From Microbacterium sp. BH-3-3-3 (lineage in GTDB: Bacteria > Actinomycetota > Actinomycetes > Actinomycetales > Microbacteriaceae): 64,000 nucleotides of DNA. Below the pieces are notes generated by a model, which was not told where the DNA came from, did not search any database, and saw only the letters and a list, made by a program, of their open reading frames with translations. The stretch is from assembly GCF_007679045.1 (NCBI RefSeq), contig NZ_VEFS01000004.1, positions 234,314 through 298,313 of the forward strand, given 5' to 3'. This document shows, in pieces, positions 11,203 through 19,859 of this stretch (the stretch's first letter is position 1; each line of letters starts with the position of its first letter). The translations under genes were made by a program, and so were the position numbers.

Positions 11203-12247
11203 GACCTATAAGGGTTCGCGGACGTCGTTGGTGCGGGATGCGGCGGGTCGTGTGGTCTCGCGGACGGTGGATCCGGCGGGTGATGCGCCGGCGGTGACGA
11301 AGCGGTACCTGTACGCCGGTGCCGGGGATAGCCCGGTGGCGGTGGTGTCGGCGGATGCGTCTTCGGTGTGGATGCTGTCGCTGCCCGGTGGGGTGACGGT
11401 GGATGTGCCGTCGGCGGGGGCGTCGACGTGGGCGTACCCGTCGTTGCAGGGCCACACCCTCACGACCGGTGACGGGACGACGTCAACGGGGGTGCAGCTG
11501 TACGACCCGTTCGGTCAGCCGTTGGATGCCGCTACCTTGGCGATCGGCACGGCTGCGGCGAACGCGTCGGGCGTGGTCGACGAGACCTCGGGCTGGCATC
11601 AGGGTGCGCAAAAGCTGGTGGAGGCGACCGAGGACACGCTGATCGTCGAGATGGGCGCCCGGTTGTACGTGCCGACGCTGGGTCGATTCCTGCAGGTCGA
11701 CCCGGTCGAGGGTGGCGTCGACAACGACTATGTGTGGCCGACGGATCCGATCGGTTACAGCGACCTGAGCGGGCGCGCCTGGTGGGATGACATCGCGAGC
11801 GTGGCCGGTCAGGCGCTCAAAGCCGCCAACCAGTGGGTCTGGGACAACCGACGAGAACTGGCACACACGGCCATGAATATTGCGGCTGGGGTACTGACGG
11901 TTGCCGCGACCGCGGCTGTTTGCGCAGGGACTGTCGGGGTGGGATGTGTTTTCGCCGCCGGGGCAGCATTTGGTCTGCTCACCAACGTGGTCCCACATTT
12001 TGTCATCGACCGAGCGATGGGCTACAAGACCACAGCGAGCGAGGCGGTGGGGTACGTCGCAGGCGCACCACTTCGCGGCGCGTTAGGCGTTCCCCTTCAG
12101 GCCGCGCGACAGCGCGTAGTGAGCGCCGCGCTTAGCGGGCTGAGATCCGCGCTCCGAGCGAGTGGTTTCGCCCTGCCGTCAGCCACGGGATGGCGGTCCG
12201 GGGGTTCAATGTTTAAAACAGGTAGCAGAGGTTGGAGAGTCAAATGA
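11203..12247 (+). pseudogene. Orphan RHS-CT fragment 3 (571-bp core plus tip)
   Basis: The core starts within the [10 protein letters not shown] codons at 11203 and ends at DLSG, base 11773, where the junction reads [10 protein letters not shown] instead of [10 protein letters not shown]. The frame is open from 10850, with possible starts such as ATG 11147, but nothing resembling a secretion domain precedes the core. The tip of 157 residues has a hydrophobic span ([20 protein letters not shown]) and ends [19 protein letters not shown], a tail also found in remnants at 7009 and 15865. This is the only copy of that toxin family still joined to a core. Confidence 0.8.
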
Positions 12248-12504
12248 AGAAAACTAGCACTGAGATAATGAGAGGTGTCTCACCGCGGCGGAGCCTCTTC
12301 TGGCTCATCACCATGGGCCCGGCTTCGCTCATCCTATGCGTGTGGCCATTAGTGAAAGGGATGCCGTGGTTTTGGCTCCTGTCGCTCATATTTCTTCTTG
12401 TTCTTGCGCTGGGCGAACTCCTCAGGTTCGTGATCGAGCGGCGCCGACGGCGTGATGCTGGTTCTCCGGACGTGTCTGAAATTTCGCTCAGCGCAGACGG
12501 CTGA
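12244..12504 (+). CDS. Small two-helix membrane protein, putative immunity protein of tip 3
   Basis: 86 residues. ATG 12244 overlaps the toxin stop as ATGA. The sequence runs basic N-terminus ([12 protein letters not shown]), helix 1 ([17 protein letters not shown]), helix 2 ([18 protein letters not shown]) and a charged tail with RRRRR. The closest relative in the window is the 15862 product (shared [18 protein letters not shown] and GVSPRR); the 6994 and 12766 products are more distant members. Four paralogues, two of them (12244 and 15862) directly overlapping the tail [12 protein letters not shown], make a matched toxin-immunity family convincing although the mode of action is unknown. 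Confidence 0.75.
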   Translation: MKKTSTEIMRGVSPRRSLFWLITMGPASLILCVWPLVKGMPWFWLLSLIFLLVLALGELLRFVIERRRRRDAGSPDVSEISLSADG

Positions 12505-12528
12505 CGTTGAGGTGTCCGAAGGCCACAT

Positions 12529-12684
12529 ATGCAAAAAGCGCGAGCCGCGGAGTTGCGAATGAGTGACTGGGAACCGACCCTTGCCCTTGCGGACTTCCAT
12601 TCCCCTCAAGGCTTCGACGCTCTCAGGCCCGGATGTCGTGGCGTCTTCTTGATGATTGACTGGTCGAGGGCACCGTGCGGGTAA
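12529..12684 (+). other. Possible gene remnant in the cassette array
   Basis: A 51-codon frame from ATG 12529 reads plausibly as protein (WEPTLALADFHSPQGFDALR, then CRGVFLMIDW). It could be the N-terminal or internal piece of a lost partner gene. There is no clear ribosome binding site and no relative elsewhere in the window. The rest of 12505-12765 shows nothing recognisable. Confidence 0.25.
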
Positions 12685-12765
12685 TCAGTGCAACGGCAAT
12701 AGTAGGGGCCGCCGGCATCGAAGGCGCGCGGCAACACCCGATGGAAGCGCGAATAGAGGGGAGGC

Positions 12766-13065
12766 GTGACGCCTATGCCTCCCTGGAAAGATGATCCCGC
12801 TCAGGTCCCCGGTGACTACAAGCAGCAATATATGAGCGACTTCTCAGTCGGGCGTAAGGCGGTGTGGTACGTATGCACTCTCTTCTCGTCAGTGACAGGC
12901 TATGCGTATTACGCTTTCCCGACCGCGTACTGGATGATCTCTCTTCCTCCCGGATTCATGCTTCTTCTCGCGTGCTTCGAGCTGCTTCGATATCGACGGA
13001 ACAGGCGTCGCACAAGGATGGATGCGGAGAATTGCTATAACCACGCGGACCGACCGAATGAGTGA
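12766..13065 (+). CDS. Small two-helix membrane protein, putative orphan immunity protein
   Basis: 99 residues from GTG 12766, or 96 from ATG 12775, both behind GAGGGGAGG. It resembles the 6994 product most closely: DYKQQYMSDFSVGRK against DYRQQFMAGFTRRRR, and LLLACFELLRYRRN against VTLACFEIVRYVRN. No toxin tail precedes it, so its cognate tip has been lost. Retention of immunity genes without toxins is common in such arrays because they still protect against siblings. Confidence 0.65.
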   Translation: MTPMPPWKDDPAQVPGDYKQQYMSDFSVGRKAVWYVCTLFSSVTGYAYYAFPTAYWMISLPPGFMLLLACFELLRYRRNRRRTRMDAENCYNHADRPNE

Positions 13066-13389
13066 GCGTTGCGCCGAATGCCGTGTGCCCCTGTAGGAGA
13101 TCGCGGCGGCGAATCGCCACCAGGCGCGGGGACCGTAGTCCCGAGCGGGGCTAGCGCGGTCGTGTGGCGGCCGAACTGTCGATGAGCGCCGACCGCCTCC
13201 CGGCTTCACCCCGTCTTCATAGTGGGCTCGGGGGAGGGGCGAAAACCCGGCGAGCTTCTCACCCTAGGTCTGCGGCCGCCGTCGGCGCGAGCCCACGGAT
13301 CGGAGGAACGCGTGCACGGTGGGGGTGCGGAAGGTGGATCTCAGTCCTCCGAATACTGAGAAGACCTTGCGCAGTCGGCATACGGGCGC

Positions 13390-13530
13390 GAAGGCTTTGC
13401 CATTGCCGAAAGCCGTATGTGTCGCGCGTTCAAACTCGGCGCCGGGGACGCAACGATGCACTACAACCTCGGCCAGATCCTGTATAAGCAGGGCGACTAT
13501 CGAGGCGCGGCAGAGGCATACCGGGACCGG
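13390..13530 (+). pseudogene. TPR partner-gene fragment
   Basis: The frame GDATMHYNLGQILYKQGDYR and the flanking residues match one repeat of the TPR protein at 6196 (ADATNYYNLGQILYESGDYL). About 47 codons survive, with no start and no end: it fuses at CCGGGACCGGGCAAGGGCC to the HYNLFR toxin-tail DNA. The upstream stretch 13066-13389 holds no gene I can support. Confidence 0.65.
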
Positions 13531-13987
13531 GCAAGGGCCATTACAACCTTTTCCGCGAAAGGTCGCTGTATCGAACGAGGAACCGAAGTCACGCGGGATC
13601 TTGCAACTGCTTCAGATGAGCGGTCGCGTTTCGACACACGCCCTGGCGAGCGGGGATCTGATGTTCGCGGAGAGTCAAGACGGCCGTGGGCTTCCTGTCG
13701 AACTCATTGTCCGGGACGGATGTCTTACGTTCCTCTCCTTGGGGCAGGTGTTCTGGTCCGACCTTTCGTCAGACAAGGAGGATCAGGCGTTCGCGGAGAG
13801 GTTGGTGCGATGCGTCGTCTTCGGAGCCGCGCGAAGGCTGAAGTCCGGCCGCGCGTGTTACCTCGTTTGCGGAGGTGGTGCCCAGTTTGCACCTGCAAAT
13901 ACCCATGAGCTAAACAGATGGCCCGCTTGGAGCTCCACAGATCGCAAGTGCGACGTCACCTATCTGCGAATAAGTTGCCTGCGATGA
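13522..13987 (+). pseudogene. Degenerate duplicate of the HYNLFR toxin tail and its partner gene
   Basis: This DNA repeats 7372-7831. The toxin tail reads GPGKGHYNLFRERSLY, but its stop has become CGA. The partner gene frame from 13571 (SNEEPKSRGILQLLQMSGR onward) is intact to TGA 13987, but the TTG start has become TCG, so no start remains at the homologous place. The frame stays open upstream to ATG 13319, which would add unrelated residues. It is probably inactive, or expressed only as a fusion. Confidence 0.65.
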
Positions 13988-14022
13988 CGTTGGCCACTGC
14001 CTCTCCAAGGTGCCCCATAATT

Positions 14023-15217
14023 CGACGTCCGCGGCAACACGCGCCGTCTGGCTGATCTGCAGTTCTCGTACGACGCTGATAACCAGCACATCGGCACGGT
14101 GACGTACAAGGGTTCGCGCACGTCGTTGGTGCGGGATGCCGCGGGTCGTGTGGTGTCGCGCATGGTGGATCCGGCGGGTGATGCGCCTGCGGTGACCAAG
14201 CGCTACTTGTATGCCGGTGCGGGTGATATTCCGGTCGGGGTGGTGTCGGCTGATGGGGCGTCGGTGTGGATGTTGTCGCTGCCTGGTGGGGTGATGGTGG
14301 ATGTGCCGTCGGCGGGGGCGTCGACGTGGTCGTATCCGTCGTTGCAGGGGCACACCTTGACGACCGGTGACGGGACGACGTCGACGGGGGTGCAGCTGTA
14401 CAACCCGTTCGGTCAGCCGTTGGATGCCGCGACCTTGGCGATCGGCACGGCTGCGGCGAACGCGTCGGGTGTGGTCGACGAGACCTCGGGGTGGCATCAG
14501 GGTGCGTAGAAGCTGGTGGAGGCGACCGAAGACACGCTGATCGTCGAGATGGGCGCCCGGTTGTACGTGCCGACGCTGGGGCGGTTCTTGCAGGTCGACC
14601 CGGTCGAGGGCGGCGTCGACAACGACTATGTGTGGCCGACGGACCCGATCGGGAAGAACGATTTAAGCGGGAACGCTGAAGGAGGGGAGTGGTGGCGGTC
14701 TGCGCTATCCACGACTATCACTGTCGTCGGAATCATCGGCGCAGCGGCCGCGGTCGCAGCATGCGTAGCGTCTGTCGTCTGCGGCACCGCGGTAGCCGTG
14801 GGAGCGAGTGTCGCCATTGGCGCCGCTGCGGGGGCTGGCGCATTCGTTGCCGAAACTGCTGGAACGCAAGCCTTCTCGGGTGGGGGATTGGCCCGCGCCG
14901 CTCTCGTAGGTGGTGCCTTGGGTGCTCTGCCTGGGGGCGCCGGCGCAGGCGTCCGGGTTGCCGCCGCCTCGATGCTGAAAAAGCTGCCCACGGTGGGGAC
15001 AGCCCTGGCCAAACGCGACCTCATGCATGGATCCCTTTCAAGCACACTGATCAAGAGTCAAGTCGCCTGGCGAGGGGCGGTCAGGTTCGGGAGGGGCCGT
15101 GATGGGCGGTGGAATACCTACGTGCGCATGCGAGGCGCCGTGAACGGGCGGGCGGGGGAGTATCAGTGGTATATGAGGAGGGGGCAGACGCATCATCAAC
15201 ACTTTCGACCATATTAA
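14023..15217 (+). pseudogene. Orphan RHS-CT fragment 4, core interrupted by a nonsense codon
   Basis: The 649-bp core (14023-14671) has a TAG at about 14507-14509 where the other copies read CAG (GAQKLVEA becomes GA, stop, KLVEA). An ATG at 13984 matches the start of fragment 1 but is out of frame here. The tip of 182 residues has long small-residue hydrophobic segments ([20 protein letters not shown]), then a basic catalytic-looking end with [19 protein letters not shown] and [10 protein letters not shown]. The H-rich tail hints at a nuclease-like domain, but I cannot name a family. Expression as a toxin would need recombination. Confidence 0.78.
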
Positions 15218-15233
15218 GCGAGAGGCCATTTCT

Positions 15234-15719
15234 TTGAACGCCTTCAGAAGCTTGATGAAGTGGGTCCCACTGAGTTCAATCGATGTTTGCGTTTACCGCA
15301 CGGGATTACTCGGGGGTTTTATGAGGCCTAGGCAAGTGATCGATCTAGCGTTGGCGAGGATGAACGACGGAATCCCCATCTCGCAAATAGAAGAGTCCTT
15401 CGCGCTTGCATTGTCAGACGAAGCGGATACAGTGGAAGAGGCTTTGAGGAGTCTCGACGTTGACGACCGCGAGGATCTTCGCGCGCGTAAGATATGGTTC
15501 TTCGCGACGGCAAGCGAATTGTACGACGGATGGTTGCTAACCGATGGGCCAGAATTGCTATATGAAATTTTGGAATCTCTGGACTTGAGCGATGAGTTCC
15601 CGGAACTTGTGTACTTTTCTCCGGTCGGGTTTCTCGGGGCGTTCCGAAAGAGCGCGCCGCTGAGGAATCGTCTTCGTGTTCGATTGGGGGAGTTGTCGGC
15701 GATGGTGACTCCGTCGTAG
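15234..15719 (+). CDS. Putative immunity protein of tip 4, possibly frameshifted
   Basis: The frame from TTG 15234 gives 161 residues, while ATG 15321 gives a more natural-looking 132 (acidic, EESFALALSDEADTVEEALR, then LTDGPELLYEILESLDLSDE). Between the toxin stop and 15330 another frame reads FFERLQKLDEVGPTEFNRCL and RLPHGITRGFYEA before a TAG, which also looks coding. A single frameshift near 15325 may therefore have split an originally longer gene. GC content is low for this genome. No family recognised. Confidence 0.55.
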   Translation: MNAFRSLMKWVPLSSIDVCVYRTGLLGGFMRPRQVIDLALARMNDGIPISQIEESFALALSDEADTVEEALRSLDVDDREDLRARKIWFFATASELYDGWLLTDGPELLYEILESLDLSDEFPELVYFSPVGFLGAFRKSAPLRNRLRVRLGELSAMVTPS

Positions 15720-15802
15720 ACGAGTTATCTTGTGTTGGGGTTTTTCTGCACCCAACAATATCGCTACGGAGAATGTCATTCGTGACGAGGAACGAGGCCT
15801 GA

Positions 15803-15865
15803 TCCAATTGGCGCGCGGGTGGGTCAATGTTCAAGACCGGCAGCCGAGGTTGGAGAATTAAATGA
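15803..15865 (+). pseudogene. Toxin tail remnant ([14 protein letters not shown])
   Basis: Only 20 codons remain, ending [19 protein letters not shown] and TGA, nearly identical to the end of orphan tip 3. The stop overlaps the ATG of the next small membrane protein gene (ATGA). The remnant shows that deletions remove the front of cassettes and leave tail plus partner gene. Confidence 0.7.
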
Positions 15866-16101
15866 TGCGTTCGAACGATCGCTTCCTGGAAGGGGTCTCA
15901 CCACGCCGTCGTGTCTTCTGGTTGTGCACGATGGGGCCGGCCTCATTCATCCTGTGCATTTGGCCTTCGGTCGCGGGAATCTCGTGGTTTGGATTTACCG
16001 CGTTCATCTTTCTAGCGATTCTTGGGCTAGGCGAGTTTCTCAGACTCATTGGTCAATTGGTCGAGCGAAGGCGCGGGCGCACGCGGCATGATGCTCCCTG
16101 A
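15862..16101 (+). CDS. Small two-helix membrane protein, putative immunity protein
   Basis: 79 residues. ATG 15862 overlaps the toxin-tail stop; ATG 15865 is an alternative. It is a close relative of the 12244 product (GVSPRRRVFWLCTMGPASFI and a similar helix 2), with a basic C-terminus. Its toxin is reduced to the 20-codon tail before it. With the genes at 6994, 12244 and 12766 it forms the four-member membrane partner family of this island. Confidence 0.72.
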   Translation: MMRSNDRFLEGVSPRRRVFWLCTMGPASFILCIWPSVAGISWFGFTAFIFLAILGLGEFLRLIGQLVERRRGRTRHDAP

Positions 16102-16163
16102 ATCTCCCGGAGGGTGCGAGCGCTTCATGCAACCCTTGCTGTCTCCTTTCCCTCGCCCGCGTC

Positions 16164-16478
16164 ATGTTGTCGCGCGATGACTCGGTCGAGTACCGCGCGC
16201 TCCTCGAACTCGCCGTGGTGAGGGGCGTGTACGGCTCCCACATCCTGCTCGGCAACGTGTTGGCGCAGATCGGAAACCGGGATGCAGCCGCGCACATGTA
16301 TCGGGAGGGAGTTGCCTCCGTAGACGCCCATTCCGCATTCAATCTCGGCGTGCTCCATCACGAGAACGACGAATTCGAGCAGGCGCGCGCGATATTCGCT
16401 GAGGCTCGGCGTGGTGGGGATCTCACGCGCTCACCCTTCGACGCCAATCCGCGGCTCGGCGGTGAGCGGGACACGTGA
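16164..16478 (+). pseudogene. TPR-like partner-gene fragment
   Basis: About 104 codons of TPR-like sequence (SHILLGNVLAQIGNRDAAAH, AFNLGVLHHENDEFEQARAI) without a good ribosome binding site. It is similar in kind, not closely in sequence, to the TPR protein at 6196. It probably represents a remnant of another TPR partner gene; a short functional protein is possible. 16480-16669 contains nothing I recognise. Confidence 0.45.
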
Positions 16479-16669
16479 ACGAATCCTGTCGCGTAGCCGC
16501 ACGAGCTGGTGCGGCGCAGCGGAGTGCTGAGCCGCGGGGTGAATTCGCAGCACGAGACGCGCGCGAATCTGCGTCACGCGCCCGCCTCGAGCCGGACCCT
16601 TTGCGCATGATCGGCACAGTCTGAACCCAGGCGACGTCGACCGCCACGCCGGCGGCTGTAGGGGGAATC

Positions 16670-17284
16670 GTGCTCTCCATCTCTCGTTTCGCCGTGGCGG
16701 GCGTCGTGGTCTCGGCCGCACTCCTCGGCGGACCGGTCATTCCAGACGCCGGAGCACACGCGGAGACGGAGTCAACAGACCCGTCCGCGGCGCCCGAGGA
16801 AAGCTCGGCCCCTCCCTCGACCGGCGATCCAGGGATCGAGCCGTACACACCGCCACAGATGCCCGCAGGGTCGTTCGACATTCCGTCACCCGTGACCACG
16901 CCGTATCCCGCAGCTGTGGAGCCTGTCACGCCCCCGGTCGTCGGGGAGAAGTTTGAAGAGTTGATGCGCGCGACGAATGAAGCGGCACGGCGTTCGCGAT
17001 CCATGCCGCTCAAGAGTTCTGCGTCGGGCGACAGCGGCCTCAGCGTGCCGACCGAGCCGCAGGCCGTCAGCAGCGGCGCCGGCGAGTGGAAGGAGGTCGA
17101 AACCTCCGTCTCACGGATGCGGATCGCGCGCCAGGTTGGAGGCTTCCGCCGCGGCGGGTGCGTGGGAAACACCGTCGCACCGACGGAAGTGACCTCACCT
17201 GATCGTGCGCAGTGCCCGGAAGCCCGAGCGCCCTCTTCCGAGAGGCACCGCAGCAACTTGCGCTCGGCTTCAGAGGGGCAGTGA
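16670..17284 (+). pseudogene. Truncated secreted N-terminus resembling an RHS-protein head
   Basis: GTG 16670 follows GTAGGGGGAATC. A signal peptide is visible (hydrophobic core FAVAGVVVSAALLGGPVI), then a Pro/Ser/Thr-rich linker. The segment GAGEWKEVETSVSR (about 17078-17120) parallels [14 protein letters not shown] at the very start of the window, which is part of the RHS protein. After that point the sequence changes to arginine-rich codons unlike the RHS protein, so the copy looks truncated by recombination. It marks the right edge of the island and suggests a second full RHS gene once stood here. An unrelated secreted protein is possible. Confidence 0.5.
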
Positions 17285-17372
17285 CTCGCGGCCTAGTCCA
17301 GACCAGCTTGACCCCACGGGGCGCGAGGGGGTCGAGTGATCGCCCGCTCCCGCGGCATCCGTCCCCGTCACT

Positions 17373-18132
17373 TCATTCCAGCAGGTGCCGCAGATACCGC
17401 CCCGGCGCATCCAAGAAGCCGCGGTGTAACCGGACCAGCTCGAGGTCTTCCCACGCGCTCTCGCGGATGCCCCAGTCGCCCAGCTCGAGGATCGTCGCCC
17501 CGGGCAGCGCGGCGAGCACGGGGGAGTGGGTCGCGCAGATCACCTGGGTGCCGCGCGAGCGCATACGGTCGAGAGAGGCGAGCCAGCGCAAGGTCGACGA
17601 GAACGACAGCGCGGCCTCGGGCTCATCGAGGCACGCGAGTCCTGAGACGTAGTGCGGGTGGTCGAGCACCTCGTCGAGCAGGGCGTTGAACGACTCTCCG
17701 TGGCTCATCGTGTGCAGGCTCGGCGGGGCATCGGGCAGGTCGTCGCGCCACGAGTAGTAGCCGTGCATCGTCTCGGCGCGCAGGAAGAATCCCCACCGCG
17801 GCGCCCGAGGGCTCCGCTCGATGCGCAACCACTCCGACAGGGCTCTCGGTGCGCCGCGTCTCGCCGCCGCCGTTGGTCGACCCGCCCTCGGCGGGGAGTC
17901 CCGCGGCCTCGGCGATCCCCTCGATGAGCGTGGACTTGCCCGAGCCGTTCTCTCCGACGAGGAACGTCACGCCGGGGCCGAACTCCCAGCCGTCCCGGCC
18001 GGCCACCTCGAGGAACTGCGCCACCGCGGGCACCGTCGCCGGCCACGCCGCCGGGTCGATGCCGGCGTCGGAGAAGAGCTTGACCCCCTGCACGGGTCGC
18101 GGGTCGTGCAGCCAGTCATCCGCGCTTCTCAT
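17373..18132 (-). pseudogene. AAA/ABC-type ATPase with a frameshift
   Basis: The N-terminal part holds a Walker A motif (VGENGSGKSTLIEG), and the C-terminal part in another frame holds LACLDEPEAALS (Walker B) and TQVICATHSPVLAALP. This matches the single-domain AAA_21-like ATPases of about 250 residues. The frames join near 17828-17850, where a one-base loss in a C run (AGCCCTGTCGGAG on the minus strand) would explain the change; restoring one base gives ESPLSEWLRIERSP. ATG 18132 is the preferred start; GTG 18165 is possible. It is either a recent pseudogene or a sequencing error. Confidence 0.75.
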
Positions 18133-18280
18133 GGCCTCACTCTTCACAGATTCAGATCCGTGCACCGGATTCGGATTCGCAGCGCGCGGTGATCCGCATC
18201 CGTTGCGCCTGTCCGAATCCGTTGCGCGCGCGTGCCGAGGAGCGGCGACGCCACCAGCCGAACGCGCACCGACATCGCGC

Positions 18281-19852
18281 TCAGATCCAGGTCGGCAGCC
18301 AGTTGTGCAGGCGCCAGAACTCGTAGGGCACCGGCAGCCCGGCCCACACGGGGTACCAGAACGCCGAGACCACGACGCAGAAGCCGAGGAACACCAGCAC
18401 TCCCACCTGTCCGGTGATCCGCGATGCCGCGCGCGCCGGGCTCGCGATCTCGCGCAGCGCGAAGGTGAGGGCGATCACGAGGAAGGGCAGCATCGCGACC
18501 GTGTAGAACTGGAAGATCGTGCGCTCGGGGTAGAGCAGCCACGGCACGTAGGTGGCGGCCAGGCCCGTCAGCACCAGGGCGTAGCGCCAGTCGCGCACCA
18601 TCACGAAGCGCACGAGCAAGAAGACGGATGCCGCGATCCCGGCCCACCAGATGATCGGGTTCGCCAGGCTCGAGATCGCCTCGGTGCAGCCGGTCGGCAG
18701 GGTGCAGCCGTTCACGCCTGCGGCATCCTGATGCCAGTACATCGAGGTCGGACGGATGAGCAGCGGCCACTGCCACGCGGGACTCGCGTAGCTGTGCGGC
18801 GTGACGAGCCCGACGTGGAAGGCGTACATCGCCTGGTGGTAGGCCCACAGCCGTTGGAGCGCTTCGGGAACCCACGACCACAGCGGACTCGTCGCCACCG
18901 GCGTGCTGCGCATGTATCCGCCGCTGGTGAAGAGCCATCCCGACCAGCTCGCGAGGTAGACCACCAGCGCCACGGGCACGAGCAGCACGAACGAGGCGAG
19001 GCCCTGGCGCACGGCATCCATCGGCCATTGCACGACACCCGCGCGACGCCGGGCGAGCGCGTCGGTCACGACCGCGTAGACGCCGATCGCGGCGAGCACG
19101 TACAGCCCCGACCACTTCACGGCGGTCGCAGCGCCCGCGGCGGTGCCGGCGGCGATCAGCCACGGCCGGTTCCAGAGGATCGGGCCCCACATCGGCCGTT
19201 CGCCGCGCCTCGCGACGAGCTCGGCGATGCGATCACCGGTGCGCAGATGGTCGAGGGCGACGAACCAGAACGTCAGCAGGATGAAGAACGTGAGGAAGAT
19301 GTCGAGCAGCGCGATGCGGCTGAGAACGATGCCGAGGCCGTCGATCGCGATGAGACCGGATGCCACGGTGGCGAAGGGGATCGACCGCGTGAGCGTGCGC
19401 GCGACGAGGTAGACCAGCAGCACGGTCGCGGTGCCGAAGACCGCGGCCGAGATGCGCCAGCCGGTCGCGGAGTCGGGCCCGAACAAGGCCATGCCCGCGC
19501 CGATGAGGATGCGCCCGAGCGGCGGGTGTACGACGTAGCTGCCGATGCCGGTGAAGATGTCGGTCTGGCCCGCCGCGAAGCGGGCGTCGGTGTCGTCGGG
19601 CTCCCAAGTGGAGGGGTAGCCGAGCACCCACTGACTCCACGAGTCCTTCACGTAATAGGTCTCGTCGAACACCAGCTGGTGCGGGTTGCCGATGTCGATC
19701 AGGCGCAGCACCGCCGCCACGACCGTGACGAGCAAGGGTGCGAGCCATCTCCACAGGCGGTACCCGCGGGGGCTCGCGAGGAGGGCGTCGCGCCACCGGT
19801 CGATGCGCGTCTGCTCGACCGTGGGGAGCAGCGGAGGCACGGCGGTGGTCAC
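18281..19852 (-). CDS. pmt: Dolichyl-phosphate-mannose--protein mannosyltransferase
   Basis: 523 residues, GT39/PMT family. This polytopic membrane enzyme transfers mannose from polyprenyl-phosphate-mannose to Ser/Thr of secreted proteins. The motif LVFDETYYVKDSWS in the first loop carries the catalytic acidic residue, and VHPPLGRILIGAGMALFGPD follows in the same loop; roughly ten hydrophobic spans follow. The C-terminal loops contain NPIIWWAG and YPERTIFQFY, typical of bacterial members. GTG 19852 lies only 23 bases from the divergent rsmI start, a classical actinobacterial arrangement. Confidence 0.93.
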   Translation of the reverse strand: MTTAVPPLLPTVEQTRIDRWRDALLASPRGYRLWRWLAPLLVTVVAAVLRLIDIGNPHQLVFDETYYVKDSWSQWVLGYPSTWEPDDTDARFAAGQTDIFTGIGSYVVHPPLGRILIGAGMALFGPDSATGWRISAAVFGTATVLLVYLVARTLTRSIPFATVASGLIAIDGLGIVLSRIALLDIFLTFFILLTFWFVALDHLRTGDRIAELVARRGERPMWGPILWNRPWLIAAGTAAGAATAVKWSGLYVLAAIGVYAVVTDALARRRAGVVQWPMDAVRQGLASFVLLVPVALVVYLASWSGWLFTSGGYMRSTPVATSPLWSWVPEALQRLWAYHQAMYAFHVGLVTPHSYASPAWQWPLLIRPTSMYWHQDAAGVNGCTLPTGCTEAISSLANPIIWWAGIAASVFLLVRFVMVRDWRYALVLTGLAATYVPWLLYPERTIFQFYTVAMLPFLVIALTFALREIASPARAASRITGQVGVLVFLGFCVVVSAFWYPVWAGLPVPYEFWRLHNWLPTWI

Positions 19853-19859
19853 GTGCCCC

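Larger units (their letters stand above)
5244..14671 (+). repeat. Five copies of the RHS core 3' end (orphan cassette array)
   Basis: The last 649 bases of the intact core (5244-5892) recur at 7869-8517 (649 bp), 9564-10027 (464 bp), 11203-11773 (571 bp) and 14023-14671 (649 bp). By eye, identity is above about 90 percent and there are no indels: every copy's length equals the matching stretch of the full gene. All copies stop at the same DLSG codon and differ at their left ends. Each is followed by an unrelated C-terminal tip. This is the signature of displaced RHS-CT cassettes that can recombine with the expressed gene through core homology. Confidence 0.92.

Noticed and set aside
1..17300. 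Insertion sequence or prophage as the source of the island
   Set aside because: No transposase, integrase, terminal inverted repeats or phage genes were seen; homologous recombination through the RHS core explains the structure.
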